A stretch of DNA of 64,000 nucleotides, from assembly GCF_030388245.1 (NCBI RefSeq), contig NZ_CP098360.1, positions 354,001-418,000 of the forward strand. Direction: 5' to 3'. The notes beneath the pieces are model-generated. The model had not been told where the DNA came from. It was given only the letters and a program-made list of their open reading frames with translations, and searched no databases. Made by a program: the position numbers and the translations under genes. Positions 48,090 to 56,611 of the stretch are shown piece after piece. Each line of letters opens with the position of its first letter. The first letter of the stretch is position 1. The stretch is from Paracoccus sp. TOH. GTDB lineage: Bacteria; Pseudomonadota; Alphaproteobacteria; Rhodobacterales; Rhodobacteraceae.

Positions 48090-48128
48090 GAGTCAGAGCC
48101 GATTCGCCGTCAAATTCTTTTTCGAATC
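48090..48128. promoter_or_regulatory. Three clustered GANTC sites upstream of ccrM
   Basis: GAGTC at 48090-48094, GATTC at 48101-48105 and GAATC at 48124-48128 lie within 39 bases, 52-90 bases upstream of the ccrM start and touching the end of rnhB. In Caulobacter the ccrM promoter carries conserved GANTC sites, so this cluster is a likely methylation-sensitive control region. Confidence 0.65.
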
Positions 48129-48759
48129 AACAGCTTGTGGTTTCTTCTTTACACAAGATGTTGTGGACGGGGGCGAAGCTGCGCCTATGATATGGGGTCA
48201 CGCCCAGATCTAGCAGCGCCTGGCGATGCGCCGCGGTCGCATAACCGGCATTCGCCTCCCAGCCGTATCCGGGGTGCTGTTGCGCCAAATCCACCATGAT
48301 GCGATCGCGCAACAGTTTGGCCAGGATCGAGGCCGCGGCGATGGACAGGCAGCGCCCGTCGCCGCCCACCACCGCCTGCCCCGGCAGATCCAGTTCGCGC
48401 GGCAGCATGTTGCCGTCGATCAGCACCAGACAGGGCCGCTGCCGCAGCCCGGCGATGGCCCGGCACATCGCCAGATGCGAGGCGCGCAGGATGTTCATCG
48501 CGTCGATCTCCTCGACGCTGGCATGGCCGACGGCCCAGTCGCAACGCGCCATCAGCAGCTCGGCCAGCGCCTCGCGGCGCTTGGCGGTCAGCTTCTTCGA
48601 ATCGTTCAGCCCTTCGGGGATGCAGGCGGCATCCAGGATCACCGCCGCCGCCGTCACCGGCCCGGCCAGCGGCCCGCGCCCGACCTCGTCCACGCCGGCC
48701 ACGAAGCGCGCGCCGCCGCGCAGCGCCGTCGCCTCGAAGGAATAGTCGGGAAGGCTCAT
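48127..48759 (-). CDS. rnhB: Ribonuclease HII
   Basis: A 210-residue enzyme that cleaves RNA in RNA-DNA hybrids, including single ribonucleotides left in DNA. The catalytic acids are in AGVDEVGRGPLAGPV near residue 22 (Asp and Glu) and in LVLIDGN; NDSKKLTAKRRE and SIAAASILAKLLRDRIM are family signatures. ATG at 48759 overlaps the allA stop by four bases. It precedes ccrM on the same strand with an 88-base regulatory gap, an order also seen in other alphaproteobacteria. Full length. Confidence 0.96.
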   Translation of the reverse strand: MSLPDYSFEATALRGGARFVAGVDEVGRGPLAGPVTAAAVILDAACIPEGLNDSKKLTAKRREALAELLMARCDWAVGHASVEEIDAMNILRASHLAMCRAIAGLRQRPCLVLIDGNMLPRELDLPGQAVVGGDGRCLSIAAASILAKLLRDRIMVDLAQQHPGYGWEANAGYATAAHRQALLDLGVTPYHRRSFAPVHNILCKEETTSC

Positions 48760-49235
48760 GCCTCGACGGTGACGGGGGCGATCTCGACCTCTTCCAGGTT
48801 CACGCCCTCGCCCTCGCGGTCCACGACCAGGAAATCCGCCGGACGGTCCAGCGGCGTCAGCACGCCATGCCAGACTCCGGCACGCAGATTCACCCCCATG
48901 CCTGCCGGCACCAGGAAGGCGATCGGCGCCCCCGGCCGCCCGCCTTCGTCCGGCGCCACGATCGACAGCCAGGGATCGGTCCCCAGCGGCACGAAGGCCT
49001 GCGAGCCCAGCGGATGCCGCTCCAGCAGCGCGCAGTCATAGGGCAGGCTTACCGGCTCGGAGCGGAAGATCGAGATGATCGCCTCGCCGCCGCCGCGCTC
49101 GACCGTGGCCAGCGCGTGATGCCGCGCGCAGCGCCCGGCATTGATCATCTTCGAGGGCGCCCCGCGCGGGGCCAACAGCTCGCCGAATGGGGCGAATGCC
49201 TCGGCGGTGATGGGCTTTGCCTTGATCCTGCTCAT
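48756..49235 (-). CDS. allA: Ureidoglycolate lyase (AllA)
   Basis: A 159-residue cupin-fold lyase that releases urea from ureidoglycolate in allantoin (purine) breakdown, giving glyoxylate. Family segments are FAPFGELL at the N-terminus, NAGRCARHHALA, the LLERHPLGSQAFVPLG block and VWHGVLTPLDRPADFLVVDREG with the cupin histidine. ATG at 49235. It overlaps rnhB by four bases. The other allantoin genes are not here. The Fsr-like exporter and the GntR/HutC regulator lie upstream, but a functional link is not shown. Confidence 0.92.
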   Translation of the reverse strand: MSRIKAKPITAEAFAPFGELLAPRGAPSKMINAGRCARHHALATVERGGGEAIISIFRSEPVSLPYDCALLERHPLGSQAFVPLGTDPWLSIVAPDEGGRPGAPIAFLVPAGMGVNLRAGVWHGVLTPLDRPADFLVVDREGEGVNLEEVEIAPVTVEA

Positions 49236-49237
49236 TT

Positions 49238-49292
49238 TTCTCCGTTTCCCAAATACTCCGGGGGTCCGGGGGCAGCGCCCCCGGTCCGCAGC
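49238..49292 (+). repeat. Intergenic repeat element, copy E
   Basis: TTCTCCGTTTCCCAAATACTCC is the core, followed by a hairpin with 8-base arms CCGGGGGC (49266-49273) and GCCCCCGG (49277-49284), loop AGC. It fills the gap between the exporter stop (49293) and the allA start (49235), both on the minus strand. Confidence 0.75.
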
Positions 49293-50483
49293 TTACAACC
49301 GCTCCATCCGCGGCAGGAAGATGGTCAGCAGACCCATCAGCGGCAGATAGGAGCAGATCTGATAGACGTATTCGATCCCCTTCGCATCCGCCACCACGCC
49401 CAGCACCGCGGCGGCAATGCCGCCCATGCCGAAGGCGAAGCCGAAAAAGATCCCGGCGATCATCCCGGTCCGGCCCGGCACCAGCTCCTGGGCAAAGACC
49501 ACGATGGCCGGAAAGGCCGAGGCCAGGATCAGCCCGATGATCACCGTCAGCACCCCGGTGGTCGCCAGGCCGACATGCGGCAGCGCCAGGGTGAAGGGCA
49601 GGATGCCCAGGATCGAGAACCAGATCACCTTCAGCGGCCCGATCCGGTCGCCGACCAGCCCGCCCAGCATGACGCCGCCGGCCATGCCGCCCAGGAACAG
49701 GAACAGCATCACCTGCGCCTGCTGGGTGCTCAGCCCGAATTTCTCGATCAGGAAGAAGGTGTAATAGCTCGAGAGGCTGGCGGTGTAGATGTTCTTGGTA
49801 AAGGTCAGCAGCGCCAGGACCACGATCGCCACCGCCACCCGGCGCCGCGAAAAGGCCGAAGGCCCGGCGACCCGCGCGCCGGCGGCCTTGCGCCGCCCCT
49901 CGGCCCAGGTGCCGATGCGCCACAGCACCGCCGAGCCCAGCATCGCCGCGATCGAGAAGATCGCCACCGATGGCCGGCCCAGCGGCACGACGATGAAGGC
50001 GGCCAGCAACGGGCCCAGGGCCTGGCCGAAATTCCCGCCGAGCTGGAACAGCGATTGTGCGGTGCCGAAGCGCCCGCCCGAAGCGATTCGCGCCACGCGC
50101 GAACTTTCCGGGTGGAACACCGCCGAGCCGACGCCGATCAGCATCGCCCCGGCCAGAAGCACCCAGTATTCATGCGCCAGAGCCAGCAACAGCACCCCGC
50201 ACACGGTCGAGCCCATGCCCACGGCCAGCGAGCGCGGCATCGGCTTCTTGTCGGTGACCGCGCCCACCACCGGCTGCAAGAGCGAGGCGGTGACCTGGAA
50301 GGCAAAGGTCATCAGGCCGATCTGCCAGTAGGAAAGCGTGAACTCCTGCTGCAGCAGCGGGTAGATCGCCGCCAGCATGGACTGCATGATGTCGTTGATC
50401 ATGTGGCACAGGCTGATTGCGATCAGCACCGTCCAGGCCGTGGCGGAGGCGCCTTGGCCGCGGAACATCGTAGCTTCCGACAC
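49293..50483 (-). CDS. fsr: MFS exporter, fosmidomycin-resistance (Fsr) type
   Basis: A 396-residue major facilitator superfamily protein with about twelve membrane helices, most like Fsr efflux proteins. The N-terminus has the Fsr-like SLCHMINDIMQSMLAAIYPLL, then GLMTFAFQVTASLLQPVVG and TDKKPMPRSLAVGM between helices 2 and 3. FHPESSRVARIASGGRFGTAQSLFQLGGNFGQALGP is a strong family block. The start is a GTG at 50483 with GAGGG about eight bases upstream; an ATG five codons in is possible. It lies downstream of a divergently oriented GntR regulator that may control it. The natural substrate is unknown. Confidence 0.9.
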   Translation of the reverse strand: MSEATMFRGQGASATAWTVLIAISLCHMINDIMQSMLAAIYPLLQQEFTLSYWQIGLMTFAFQVTASLLQPVVGAVTDKKPMPRSLAVGMGSTVCGVLLLALAHEYWVLLAGAMLIGVGSAVFHPESSRVARIASGGRFGTAQSLFQLGGNFGQALGPLLAAFIVVPLGRPSVAIFSIAAMLGSAVLWRIGTWAEGRRKAAGARVAGPSAFSRRRVAVAIVVLALLTFTKNIYTASLSSYYTFFLIEKFGLSTQQAQVMLFLFLGGMAGGVMLGGLVGDRIGPLKVIWFSILGILPFTLALPHVGLATTGVLTVIIGLILASAFPAIVVFAQELVPGRTGMIAGIFFGFAFGMGGIAAAVLGVVADAKGIEYVYQICSYLPLMGLLTIFLPRMERL

Positions 50484-50814
50484 GGGCTTACCCTCTTGTG
50501 GATCGTTCGCCTTGTCATGCCGGGTTCCGGAATTGTCAACAACCCGGGGGAAGCCCGCCTATCGCCGGAATTGCGCTTGACCCCCAAGGAAATTTGCCAT
50601 CAAAACTGAACCAGAGTGTTTACTTGCGTTAACCGGTCAGTCGGCCCCGCCAGCCGGCGCGCCGCCCGGCCATTCAGCCGAGCCTGTCGGACCGGGCATA
50701 TCGAGTCGAGAAACCCCCGTCATAAAAAGCCATAAATCTATAAAAATGATCAGATTCCCCAGCCATCTGGCCCAGGCTCTTTCAGCGCAGGAACAAGAGC
50801 GCAAGCGCAGGAAC
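50484..50814. promoter_or_regulatory. Divergent promoter region between the MFS exporter and the GntR/HutC regulator
   Basis: A 331-base gap with no gene. Its right end is unusually AT-rich for this genome: ATAAA occurs at 50722, 50732 and 50740, roughly one helical turn apart, giving possible A-tract bending. GANTC sites lie at 50703-50707 and 50753-50757. An ATG at 50746 is in frame with the regulator but has no ribosome-binding site. The region probably holds both promoters and the regulator's operator. Confidence 0.5.
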
Positions 50815-51495
50815 ATGACCTGGCAGGCGGTGCAGGAGGAGGTTCTGAACCGCATCCAGAACGGCGATTGGTCCGAGGGCAGCCTGATCCCGACCGAGGC
50901 CGAGCTGGCGACCGAATTCGGCTGCGCCCGTGCCACCGTGAACCGGGCGCTGCAGACCCTGGCGCAAAGCGGCGTGCTGGAACGGCGGCGCAAGGTCGGC
51001 ACCCGGGTGGCGCAGCATCCGCGCGTGCAGATGGTGCGGACCCTGCTGCGGCGCGAGATCGAGGCCTCGGGCAAGGTCTATGGCTATGCCCTGCTGGATT
51101 GCCAGGAATGCTCTCCTCCGGCCGATGTGGCCCAGGCGATGCTGCTGCGGACCGAGGACGTGCTGCTGCGCGTCCAGGCCCGCTTCAGCGCCGACGGCGC
51201 GCTTTACTGCTGCGAGGAGCGCTGGATCAACAATTACGCCACCCCCGGCCTGACCCGCGAGGTGCTGGAGGAGATGAGCCCCTGCGAATGGCTGCTGGGC
51301 CATGTGCCGATCAACCGCGGCAGCATGGCCATGGCCGCCGCGCGCGCCGGCGAAGACTTCGTGTCGCAGGCCCTGGAACTGACCCCGGCCGATCCGGTGC
51401 TGCTGCTCGAGCGTCTGGACTGGCTGGGCAACATGCCGGTCTCGCTGACCCGGCGCTATTTCCCGGAAACCCACCGCTTCACCGCGACGATCTAG
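50815..51495 (+). CDS. GntR-family (HutC/UTRA) transcription regulator
   Basis: A 226-residue repressor-type regulator. The winged helix-turn-helix of the GntR family is at residues 1-70, with LIPTEAELATEFGCARATVNRALQTLAQSGVLERRRKVGT as the recognition region. The C-terminal UTRA ligand domain follows, with ALYCCEERWIN and VPINRGSMAMAAARAGEDF. I prefer the ATG at 50815, which starts right at the family domain; an in-frame ATG at 50746 lacks a ribosome-binding site and adds 23 basic residues. The ligand is unknown; HutC relatives sense amino-acid breakdown products. Divergent from the MFS exporter. Confidence 0.87.
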   Translation: MTWQAVQEEVLNRIQNGDWSEGSLIPTEAELATEFGCARATVNRALQTLAQSGVLERRRKVGTRVAQHPRVQMVRTLLRREIEASGKVYGYALLDCQECSPPADVAQAMLLRTEDVLLRVQARFSADGALYCCEERWINNYATPGLTREVLEEMSPCEWLLGHVPINRGSMAMAAARAGEDFVSQALELTPADPVLLLERLDWLGNMPVSLTRRYFPETHRFTATI

Positions 51496-51603
51496 GGCGC
51501 CGTTCAAGCCGAGTTGACCGCCGCTTGCTTGCCTTGGCCGGCGCATTTGGCCAAAGCTGCGGCAAAACGACAAACACGACAGGCAACCAGAGCGGATCCG
51601 AGC

Positions 51604-53085
51604 ATGTTCCCGACACGCCCGAAGGCGGGCCTCTTTTCACGCCTCGCGCTGACCGGCGCGGCGCTTCTCCTGCCGCTGACGCCCGGCTGGGCGCAGCCCG
51701 CGCCCACCGCGCCGACCACCACCCCGCCGGTCATCGCGCCGGTGGCGCCGCCCAAGCCCCGGGCGCTGACCTCGGTCACCCGCGACGAGATCGAGCAGGC
51801 GCAATATGACGGCGGCGACCTGCCCGCCGGCCAATCGGCGCTGACCGCCAAGGTGCAGATCCTGCTGGACCGCTCGGGCATCTCGCCCGGCGTGGTGGAC
51901 GGCTGGCGCGGCGGCATGAGCGAAAGCGCCATCAAGGCCTTCCAGCGCCGCGCGGGGCTGGCGACCACCGGACGCATGGATCATGCGGTCTGGGATCTGC
52001 TGCAGGGCTATGGCCTGTCGCCGCTGACGGCGGACTACGCCATCACCGACGAGGACGCGGCCGGTCTCGTGGACAATATCCCCTCGGATTATGCCCGGAA
52101 GGCGGCGATGACCTCGCAGGGGTATACGAACGTGCTGGAAAAGCTGGCCGAGCGTTTCCACATGGACGAGAAATTCCTCGCCAAGCTCAATCCCGGCGCG
52201 GCTTTCCAGCCCGGCGAGACCATCCATGTCACCCTTCCGGCCAAGCCGATTCGCGCCAGCGTGACCCGGATCATCGTGGACAAGCAGACCCGCCGCGTCG
52301 CCGCCTATGACGCCAAGGGCAATCTGGTCGCGGATTATCCGGCCACGGTGGGCTCGGCCGACACGCCCTCGCCGCACGGCAATCACACCGTCGATGCGGT
52401 GGCGCTGAACCCGACCTATACCTACAACCCGCATCGCAACTTCAAGCAGGGCAAGAACGACCGTGTGCTGACCATCCCGCCGGGGCCGAACGCCCCGGTC
52501 GGCAATGTCTGGATCGACCTGAGCGAGCCGACCTATGGCATCCACGGAACCGCCACCCCTTCGCAGCTGTTCCTGAACCAGTCGCATGGCTGCGTGCGGC
52601 TGACGAACTGGGATGCCTGGGAACTGGCGCATATGGTGAAGCCGAAGGTCACGACCGTCGAGTTCCTCGCCCCGGGCGTCAGCATCGCCGACGTGACCGG
52701 CGCCTCGCCGGTGGTCGCGGCGACGCAGACGGCGGTGACCGCCACCATCGCCGGCACCCGCCCGCCGGCGCGCGGCACCCGGCTGCCGCCGCAGGTGCTT
52801 GCGGCCGAGTCGCCGGTTCCGGCCGAGGCGGCCGCCACCGCATCGGCCGCCGCCACGATCACCGAAGCCGCCGCATCCACCACCGCCGCCACGGTCGCGG
52901 CCCCTGCGCCGCTGGTCATCACCCCGGCGACGCCCGGCCCGACCGAGCCGCTGGTGCCCGCGACGCCGGCACCCGCCAGCCCCGGAGAGGAACCGGAATA
53001 TCCGTCGGATGTCGGCCTGCCCGAAACCCTTCCGGGCCAGCCCTCGGGCAGCGTGACGCTGTATCCGCAGGTCCAGGCGCCCTGA
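51604..53085 (+). CDS. L,D-transpeptidase (YkuD) with peptidoglycan-binding and LysM-like parts
   Basis: A 493-residue exported enzyme that forms 3-3 peptidoglycan crosslinks or attaches proteins to peptidoglycan. A signal (about 1-30, ending GWAQ) and a Pro-rich stretch precede a PG_binding_1-type helical domain (VQILLDRSGISPGVVDGW, AIKAFQRRAGL). A LysM-like region follows (KLAERFHMDEKFLAKLNPG). The YkuD domain ends in IHGTATPSQLFLNQSHGCVRLTN, with the catalytic Cys in SHGC and both histidines. A low-complexity Ala/Pro/Thr C-terminal tail of about 100 residues follows. ATG at 51604. The extensin-like gene follows after one base. Confidence 0.94.
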   Translation: MFPTRPKAGLFSRLALTGAALLLPLTPGWAQPAPTAPTTTPPVIAPVAPPKPRALTSVTRDEIEQAQYDGGDLPAGQSALTAKVQILLDRSGISPGVVDGWRGGMSESAIKAFQRRAGLATTGRMDHAVWDLLQGYGLSPLTADYAITDEDAAGLVDNIPSDYARKAAMTSQGYTNVLEKLAERFHMDEKFLAKLNPGAAFQPGETIHVTLPAKPIRASVTRIIVDKQTRRVAAYDAKGNLVADYPATVGSADTPSPHGNHTVDAVALNPTYTYNPHRNFKQGKNDRVLTIPPGPNAPVGNVWIDLSEPTYGIHGTATPSQLFLNQSHGCVRLTNWDAWELAHMVKPKVTTVEFLAPGVSIADVTGASPVVAATQTAVTATIAGTRPPARGTRLPPQVLAAESPVPAEAAATASAAATITEAAASTTAATVAAPAPLVITPATPGPTEPLVPATPAPASPGEEPEYPSDVGLPETLPGQPSGSVTLYPQVQAP

Positions 53086-53086
53086 G

Positions 53087-53941
53087 ATGCGCGGGCTGGC
53101 GGTGATCCTGATGGCGCTGCCAAGCCTGGCCCTGGCCCAGGAGGCGCCGACGCCGCGTCCCGCAACCACCGCCGCCTCCGAGGAACGCCCGGCTCCGCGC
53201 CCCGACCCCAAGACCGCTCTGCCCACCGCCGAGACAGGGGAAAAGGCCGATCCCAAACCCGAGCGGGACAGGCAATCCGGGCCGGCACCGGCGGACCCCG
53301 CCGCCGCCGAAACGGACCCGCCGGTAACCGAGCCCGCCGGTCCGCCCGGCCCGCCCATCCATGCCACCTTGCGGGAAAGCGATTTCGATCATTCCGCCTG
53401 CCTGCTCGCGCTGACGCTGCTCGGCGCGGATTACAGCGAGGAGGCTCCGGTCACCGATCCCGAGCAGCGCGACTGCGGCATCGACCGGCCGATCCTGCTG
53501 CGCGCGCCGCTGCCGGGCATCGAGATTCCGGGCGGCGCGCTGATGCGCTGCGACACCGCCCGCCACCTGGCGCATTGGCTGCGCGACTTCGTGCGTCCGG
53601 CGGCGGCCCTGCTGCCCGGCCAGCCCAGGCTGGCGGCGCTGGAGCCGGGCTCGACCTATCAATGCCGGGCCACGGTCGGCAATGACAGCGCCAAGCTCTC
53701 GGAACATGCCTTCGGCAACGCCTTCGACATCGCGGCCTTCCGGTTCGGCGACGGCACCCGGATCGCCGTCGAGCCGCGCCAGGACAGCGGCGACCTGCAA
53801 GAGGCCTTCCAGCGCGCGGTGCGCGGCACGGCCTGCCTGCATTTCGCCACGGTCCTCGGCCCCGGCGCCAACGCGGCGCATGACAGCCACCTGCATCTGG
53901 ACATCAAGCAACGGAACGGCGGCTGGCGGCTGTGCCAATGA
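53087..53941 (+). CDS. Extensin-like_C family exported protein (possible peptidoglycan carboxypeptidase)
   Basis: A 284-residue exported protein. The signal (1-17, ALAQ) is followed by a Pro/Ala/Glu-rich segment of about 75 residues, then the Extensin-like_C domain (pfam06904). Conserved Cys residues (in SACLLAL, RDCGID, MRCDTA, YQCRA, TACLHF) suggest disulfides. SEHAFGNAFDI and HDSHLHLDI resemble the metal-binding histidines of M15 D-Ala-D-Ala carboxypeptidases. The start follows the L,D-transpeptidase stop by one base, so the two are co-translated. The carboxypeptidase idea is an inference from the histidine pattern. Confidence 0.85.
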   Translation: MRGLAVILMALPSLALAQEAPTPRPATTAASEERPAPRPDPKTALPTAETGEKADPKPERDRQSGPAPADPAAAETDPPVTEPAGPPGPPIHATLRESDFDHSACLLALTLLGADYSEEAPVTDPEQRDCGIDRPILLRAPLPGIEIPGGALMRCDTARHLAHWLRDFVRPAAALLPGQPRLAALEPGSTYQCRATVGNDSAKLSEHAFGNAFDIAAFRFGDGTRIAVEPRQDSGDLQEAFQRAVRGTACLHFATVLGPGANAAHDSHLHLDIKQRNGGWRLCQ

Positions 53942-53942
53942 C

Positions 53943-54674
53943 TCAGCGCTTGACCCGGTCGAGTTCCAGATATTCCGGGTCGAAGCGCGCCAGCCGCGCC
54001 AGCCCGTGCCAGTCGAGGATCTCGATTTCGCCCCCGGACCAACGGATCAGCCCGCTGGCCCGCAGGTCGCGCACCGCGCGGTTCACATGGATCGAGGTAT
54101 AGCCCAGGATATCGGCCAGTTCCTTCTGCAGCAGCGGCAGGACGAAGCGGTGATCCTGCGCCGCGCCCACGCTGGCCAGCCGGGTGTAGAGTTCGCACAG
54201 CAGATGCGCCAAATGCGCGCTGGAGCGCAGCGATGCCGCCGCCACCAGCCATTGCCGATGGATCGCCGCGTCGATCACCGTGGACATCCACAAGAGCCGG
54301 GTCAGGTGGGCGAAATGCCGCGTGACCCGTCGCAGGTCGGCGTGATCGACGAATTCGACCTCGGACTCGCCGACCGAGATCACGTCATGCTCAAGCCCCG
54401 CCAGCACGAAGCCGTGCAGGTCGACGAAATCCCCCGGCACGTGCAAGGCGGTGATCACCCGTTCGCCCGGGCGGCCGGCCAGTTCATGCTGGCGCGCCGC
54501 CATGCCGCGCAGCATCATGCAGCTGCGCGTCGCCAGCCGGCCGCGCGGCACGATCACCTCGCCCGGGCGGAAACAGGCATGCGTGGTCGGAATCGCACGA
54601 AGGCAGGCAATATCGGATTCGGAAAGCAGATCCCGTCTTTGCAGGTAGCGGACAAAATACTCGGTGATCGCCAT
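53943..54674 (-). CDS. Crp/Fnr-family transcription regulator
   Basis: A 243-residue regulator. The N-terminal cyclic-nucleotide-like beta barrel is visible in FRPGEVIVPRGRLATRSCMMLRGMAA and LHVPGDFVDLHGFVLAGLEHDV. A dimerisation helix follows, and the C-terminal winged helix reads ELADILGYTSIHVNRAVRDLRASGLI. It lacks the N-terminal cysteine cluster of FNR, so it is not an oxygen sensor of that type, and the residues for cAMP are not clearly kept. ATG at 54674. It converges on the extensin-like gene and is the upstream neighbour of nothing on its strand; its targets are unknown. Confidence 0.9.
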   Translation of the reverse strand: MAITEYFVRYLQRRDLLSESDIACLRAIPTTHACFRPGEVIVPRGRLATRSCMMLRGMAARQHELAGRPGERVITALHVPGDFVDLHGFVLAGLEHDVISVGESEVEFVDHADLRRVTRHFAHLTRLLWMSTVIDAAIHRQWLVAAASLRSSAHLAHLLCELYTRLASVGAAQDHRFVLPLLQKELADILGYTSIHVNRAVRDLRASGLIRWSGGEIEILDWHGLARLARFDPEYLELDRVKR

Positions 54675-54798
54675 GACGCTCCTCGGCTCGACCGCGGGAG
54701 ATTGTCAACTCGGCGGCGGCGCCGCAATGATCTCGGGGCTGCGGTCAACATTTATCAATCATGCCACAAACCTGCGGGATTCGCAGGCTTCTTTCCGA

Positions 54799-56124
54799 TC
54801 AGGCGGCCCGTGCCGGCGCCCCGCCCAGCGCCTCGGCCAGAAGGGCGAAGCTGCGTTGCGCATCGGCGCCGGACCGGGTGAAGAACTGGTCCAGCGCCGG
54901 GTAAAGCCGCACCGCCTCGTCCAGCTTCGGGTCCGATCCCTGCGCGTAAAGCCCGGCCCGGATCATCAGCTCGGATTCGGCGTAAAGCCCCAGGATCGCC
55001 CGCGCCCGGGCGATCAACACATTCTCGGCCGGCGTCGCCGCCTGCGGCAACGAGCGCGAAACCGAACGCAGCACGTCCACCGCCGGGAAGCGCCCGCGCT
55101 CGGCGATGGCGCGGTCCAGCACCACATGGCCGTCCAGCACGCCGCGCAGGATGTCGGCCACCGGCTCCTCCATATCCGAGCCGGCGACCAGCACGCTGAA
55201 GATCGCGGTGATGTCGCCCGAACCCTGCGGCCCCGGCCCCGAGCGTTCGGCCAGCGACATGATCAGATGCGAGACCGAGGGCGGAAAGCCGCGATAGCTG
55301 GGGCTTTCGCCGGCAGCCAGCGCGATCTCGCGATGTGCCTCGGCGAAGCGGGTGATTGAATCGGCCAGGAACAGCACATGCCGGCCCTGGTCGCGGAAAT
55401 GCTCGGCCACCGTCATCGCCGCCCAGGCGCAGCGCCGCCGCATCAGCGGCGACTGGTCCGAGGTCGCCGCCACCACCACCGACCGCGCCATGCCCTCATC
55501 GCCCAGGGTTTCCTCGACGAATTCGCGCAGTTCGCGCCCGCGCTCGCCGACCAGCGCGATCACCACCACGTCGGCCGAGACCCCCTTGGCCAGTGCCGAC
55601 AGCAGCGTCGACTTGCCGACGCCCGAGCCCGCGAACAGCCCCATGCGCTGGCCGCGCACCAAAGGCAGAAGCGTGTCGAAGACCGCCAGCCCTGTATCCA
55701 GCCGCCCGCCCAGCCGGTTGCGCAGCGCGGCAGGCGGCGGCGCGGGGCGATAGCCGCGCTCCTCGCCGCCGGCCAGGATGGGGCGGCCGTCCAGCGGCCG
55801 GCCGAACGGGTCGATGATTCGTCCGATCCAGGCATCGGCCGGCGCCAGAAACGGGGCGAAGACCAGTTCGACCTGGGTTCCGATCGACAGCCCGTCCATT
55901 GGCCCCTCGGGCAGGATCGCCACCTGGTCGGAATGCAGCGCCACGATCTCTCCGGTCAATCCGCCATCGGAACCAATTGAAAACACTACGCGATCCCCCA
56001 AAGAGCTATGGCTGCCAAGCCCGCTAGCCAGGATCAGCCCGCCCTGGACGGCGCTGACGCGGCCGAAATGCCGGGTCATGCGGAGGCGGCGCATGCGGGC
56101 CGCGATCGACTGCATTTTATCCAT
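54799..56124 (-). CDS. fliI: FliI, flagellar export ATPase
   Basis: A 441-residue F1-beta-like ATPase that drives export of flagellar subunits through the type III secretion apparatus. Walker A is AGSGVGKST, the Walker B region is VLFLADSITRFA, and GERGRELREFVEE and the PSVSHLIMSLAERSGPG stretch are typical of FliI. ATG at 56124 with GGGAAACGGA upstream. It is divergent from the flgB operon, sharing a 95-base promoter region. FliH, FliJ and the export-gate genes other than fliQ are not here. F0F1 subunits are related but lack this N-terminus. Confidence 0.95.
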   Translation of the reverse strand: MDKMQSIAARMRRLRMTRHFGRVSAVQGGLILASGLGSHSSLGDRVVFSIGSDGGLTGEIVALHSDQVAILPEGPMDGLSIGTQVELVFAPFLAPADAWIGRIIDPFGRPLDGRPILAGGEERGYRPAPPPAALRNRLGGRLDTGLAVFDTLLPLVRGQRMGLFAGSGVGKSTLLSALAKGVSADVVVIALVGERGRELREFVEETLGDEGMARSVVVAATSDQSPLMRRRCAWAAMTVAEHFRDQGRHVLFLADSITRFAEAHREIALAAGESPSYRGFPPSVSHLIMSLAERSGPGPQGSGDITAIFSVLVAGSDMEEPVADILRGVLDGHVVLDRAIAERGRFPAVDVLRSVSRSLPQAATPAENVLIARARAILGLYAESELMIRAGLYAQGSDPKLDEAVRLYPALDQFFTRSGADAQRSFALLAEALGGAPARAA

Positions 56125-56168
56125 TCCGTTTCCCTTTTCTGCGGCGGGCCGGGGCCTCGAAAGGGTTT

Positions 56169-56198
56169 TTAAACCTATTGGGGTTAAGACCGGGTTAT
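56169..56198. promoter_or_regulatory. CtrA-like box between fliI and flgB
   Basis: TTAA at 56184-56187, seven bases (GACCGGG), then TTAT at 56195-56198 differ by one base from the CtrA consensus TTAA-N7-TTAA. Another TTAA lies at 56169-56172. The pair is 22 bases upstream of the flgB start, in the 95-base gap shared with fliI. CtrA commonly controls flagellar genes in this bacterial group. Confidence 0.45.
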
Positions 56199-56219
56199 CG
56201 GAACAGGGGAGAAACCTCG

Positions 56220-56609
56220 ATGTTTGACCGGATCGAAACCTTGCGGATGGCCGGCGCGCTGACAGCCCATGCGGCCGAGCGCCAGAAGCTGATCGCCCGC
56301 AACGTCGCCAATGCCGACACGCCCGGTTTCCACGCGCGCGATCTTGCCGGCTTCGCGGACACCTATCGCTCGGATGTCGCGACCGAGATGCGCGCCTCAC
56401 GCCCCGGCCATCTGACCGGGGTCGGCTGGGGCGACGGAATCGGCCGGGTCGTGGACGGCGGCGGCGAACCGGCGCCGAACGGCAATACCGTCTCGCTCGA
56501 GGAGGAGATGTTCCGCAGCGCCGCGGCAAAGCGCGAATTCGACCTGTCGCTGGCGGTGACGAAATCCTCACTCACGCTGATCCGCACCAGCATCGGCCGG
56601 AGGGGCTGA
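56220..56609 (+). CDS. flgB: FlgB, flagellar proximal rod protein
   Basis: A 129-residue rod protein located at the base of the flagellar rod in the periplasm. The N-terminal rod signature is in RQKLIARNVANADTPGFHARD, and the C-terminal helix (EEEMFRSAAAKREFDLSLAVTK) is the usual interaction helix. There is no cleavable signal, as expected for a type III-exported component. ATG at 56220 after GGGGAGAAACC. It starts the operon flgB-flgC-fliE-fliQ-flgF-flgG-flgA-flgH-fliL; flgC follows after two bases. Length matches other FlgB proteins. Confidence 0.93.
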   Translation: MFDRIETLRMAGALTAHAAERQKLIARNVANADTPGFHARDLAGFADTYRSDVATEMRASRPGHLTGVGWGDGIGRVVDGGGEPAPNGNTVSLEEEMFRSAAAKREFDLSLAVTKSSLTLIRTSIGRRG

Positions 56610-56611
56610 CG

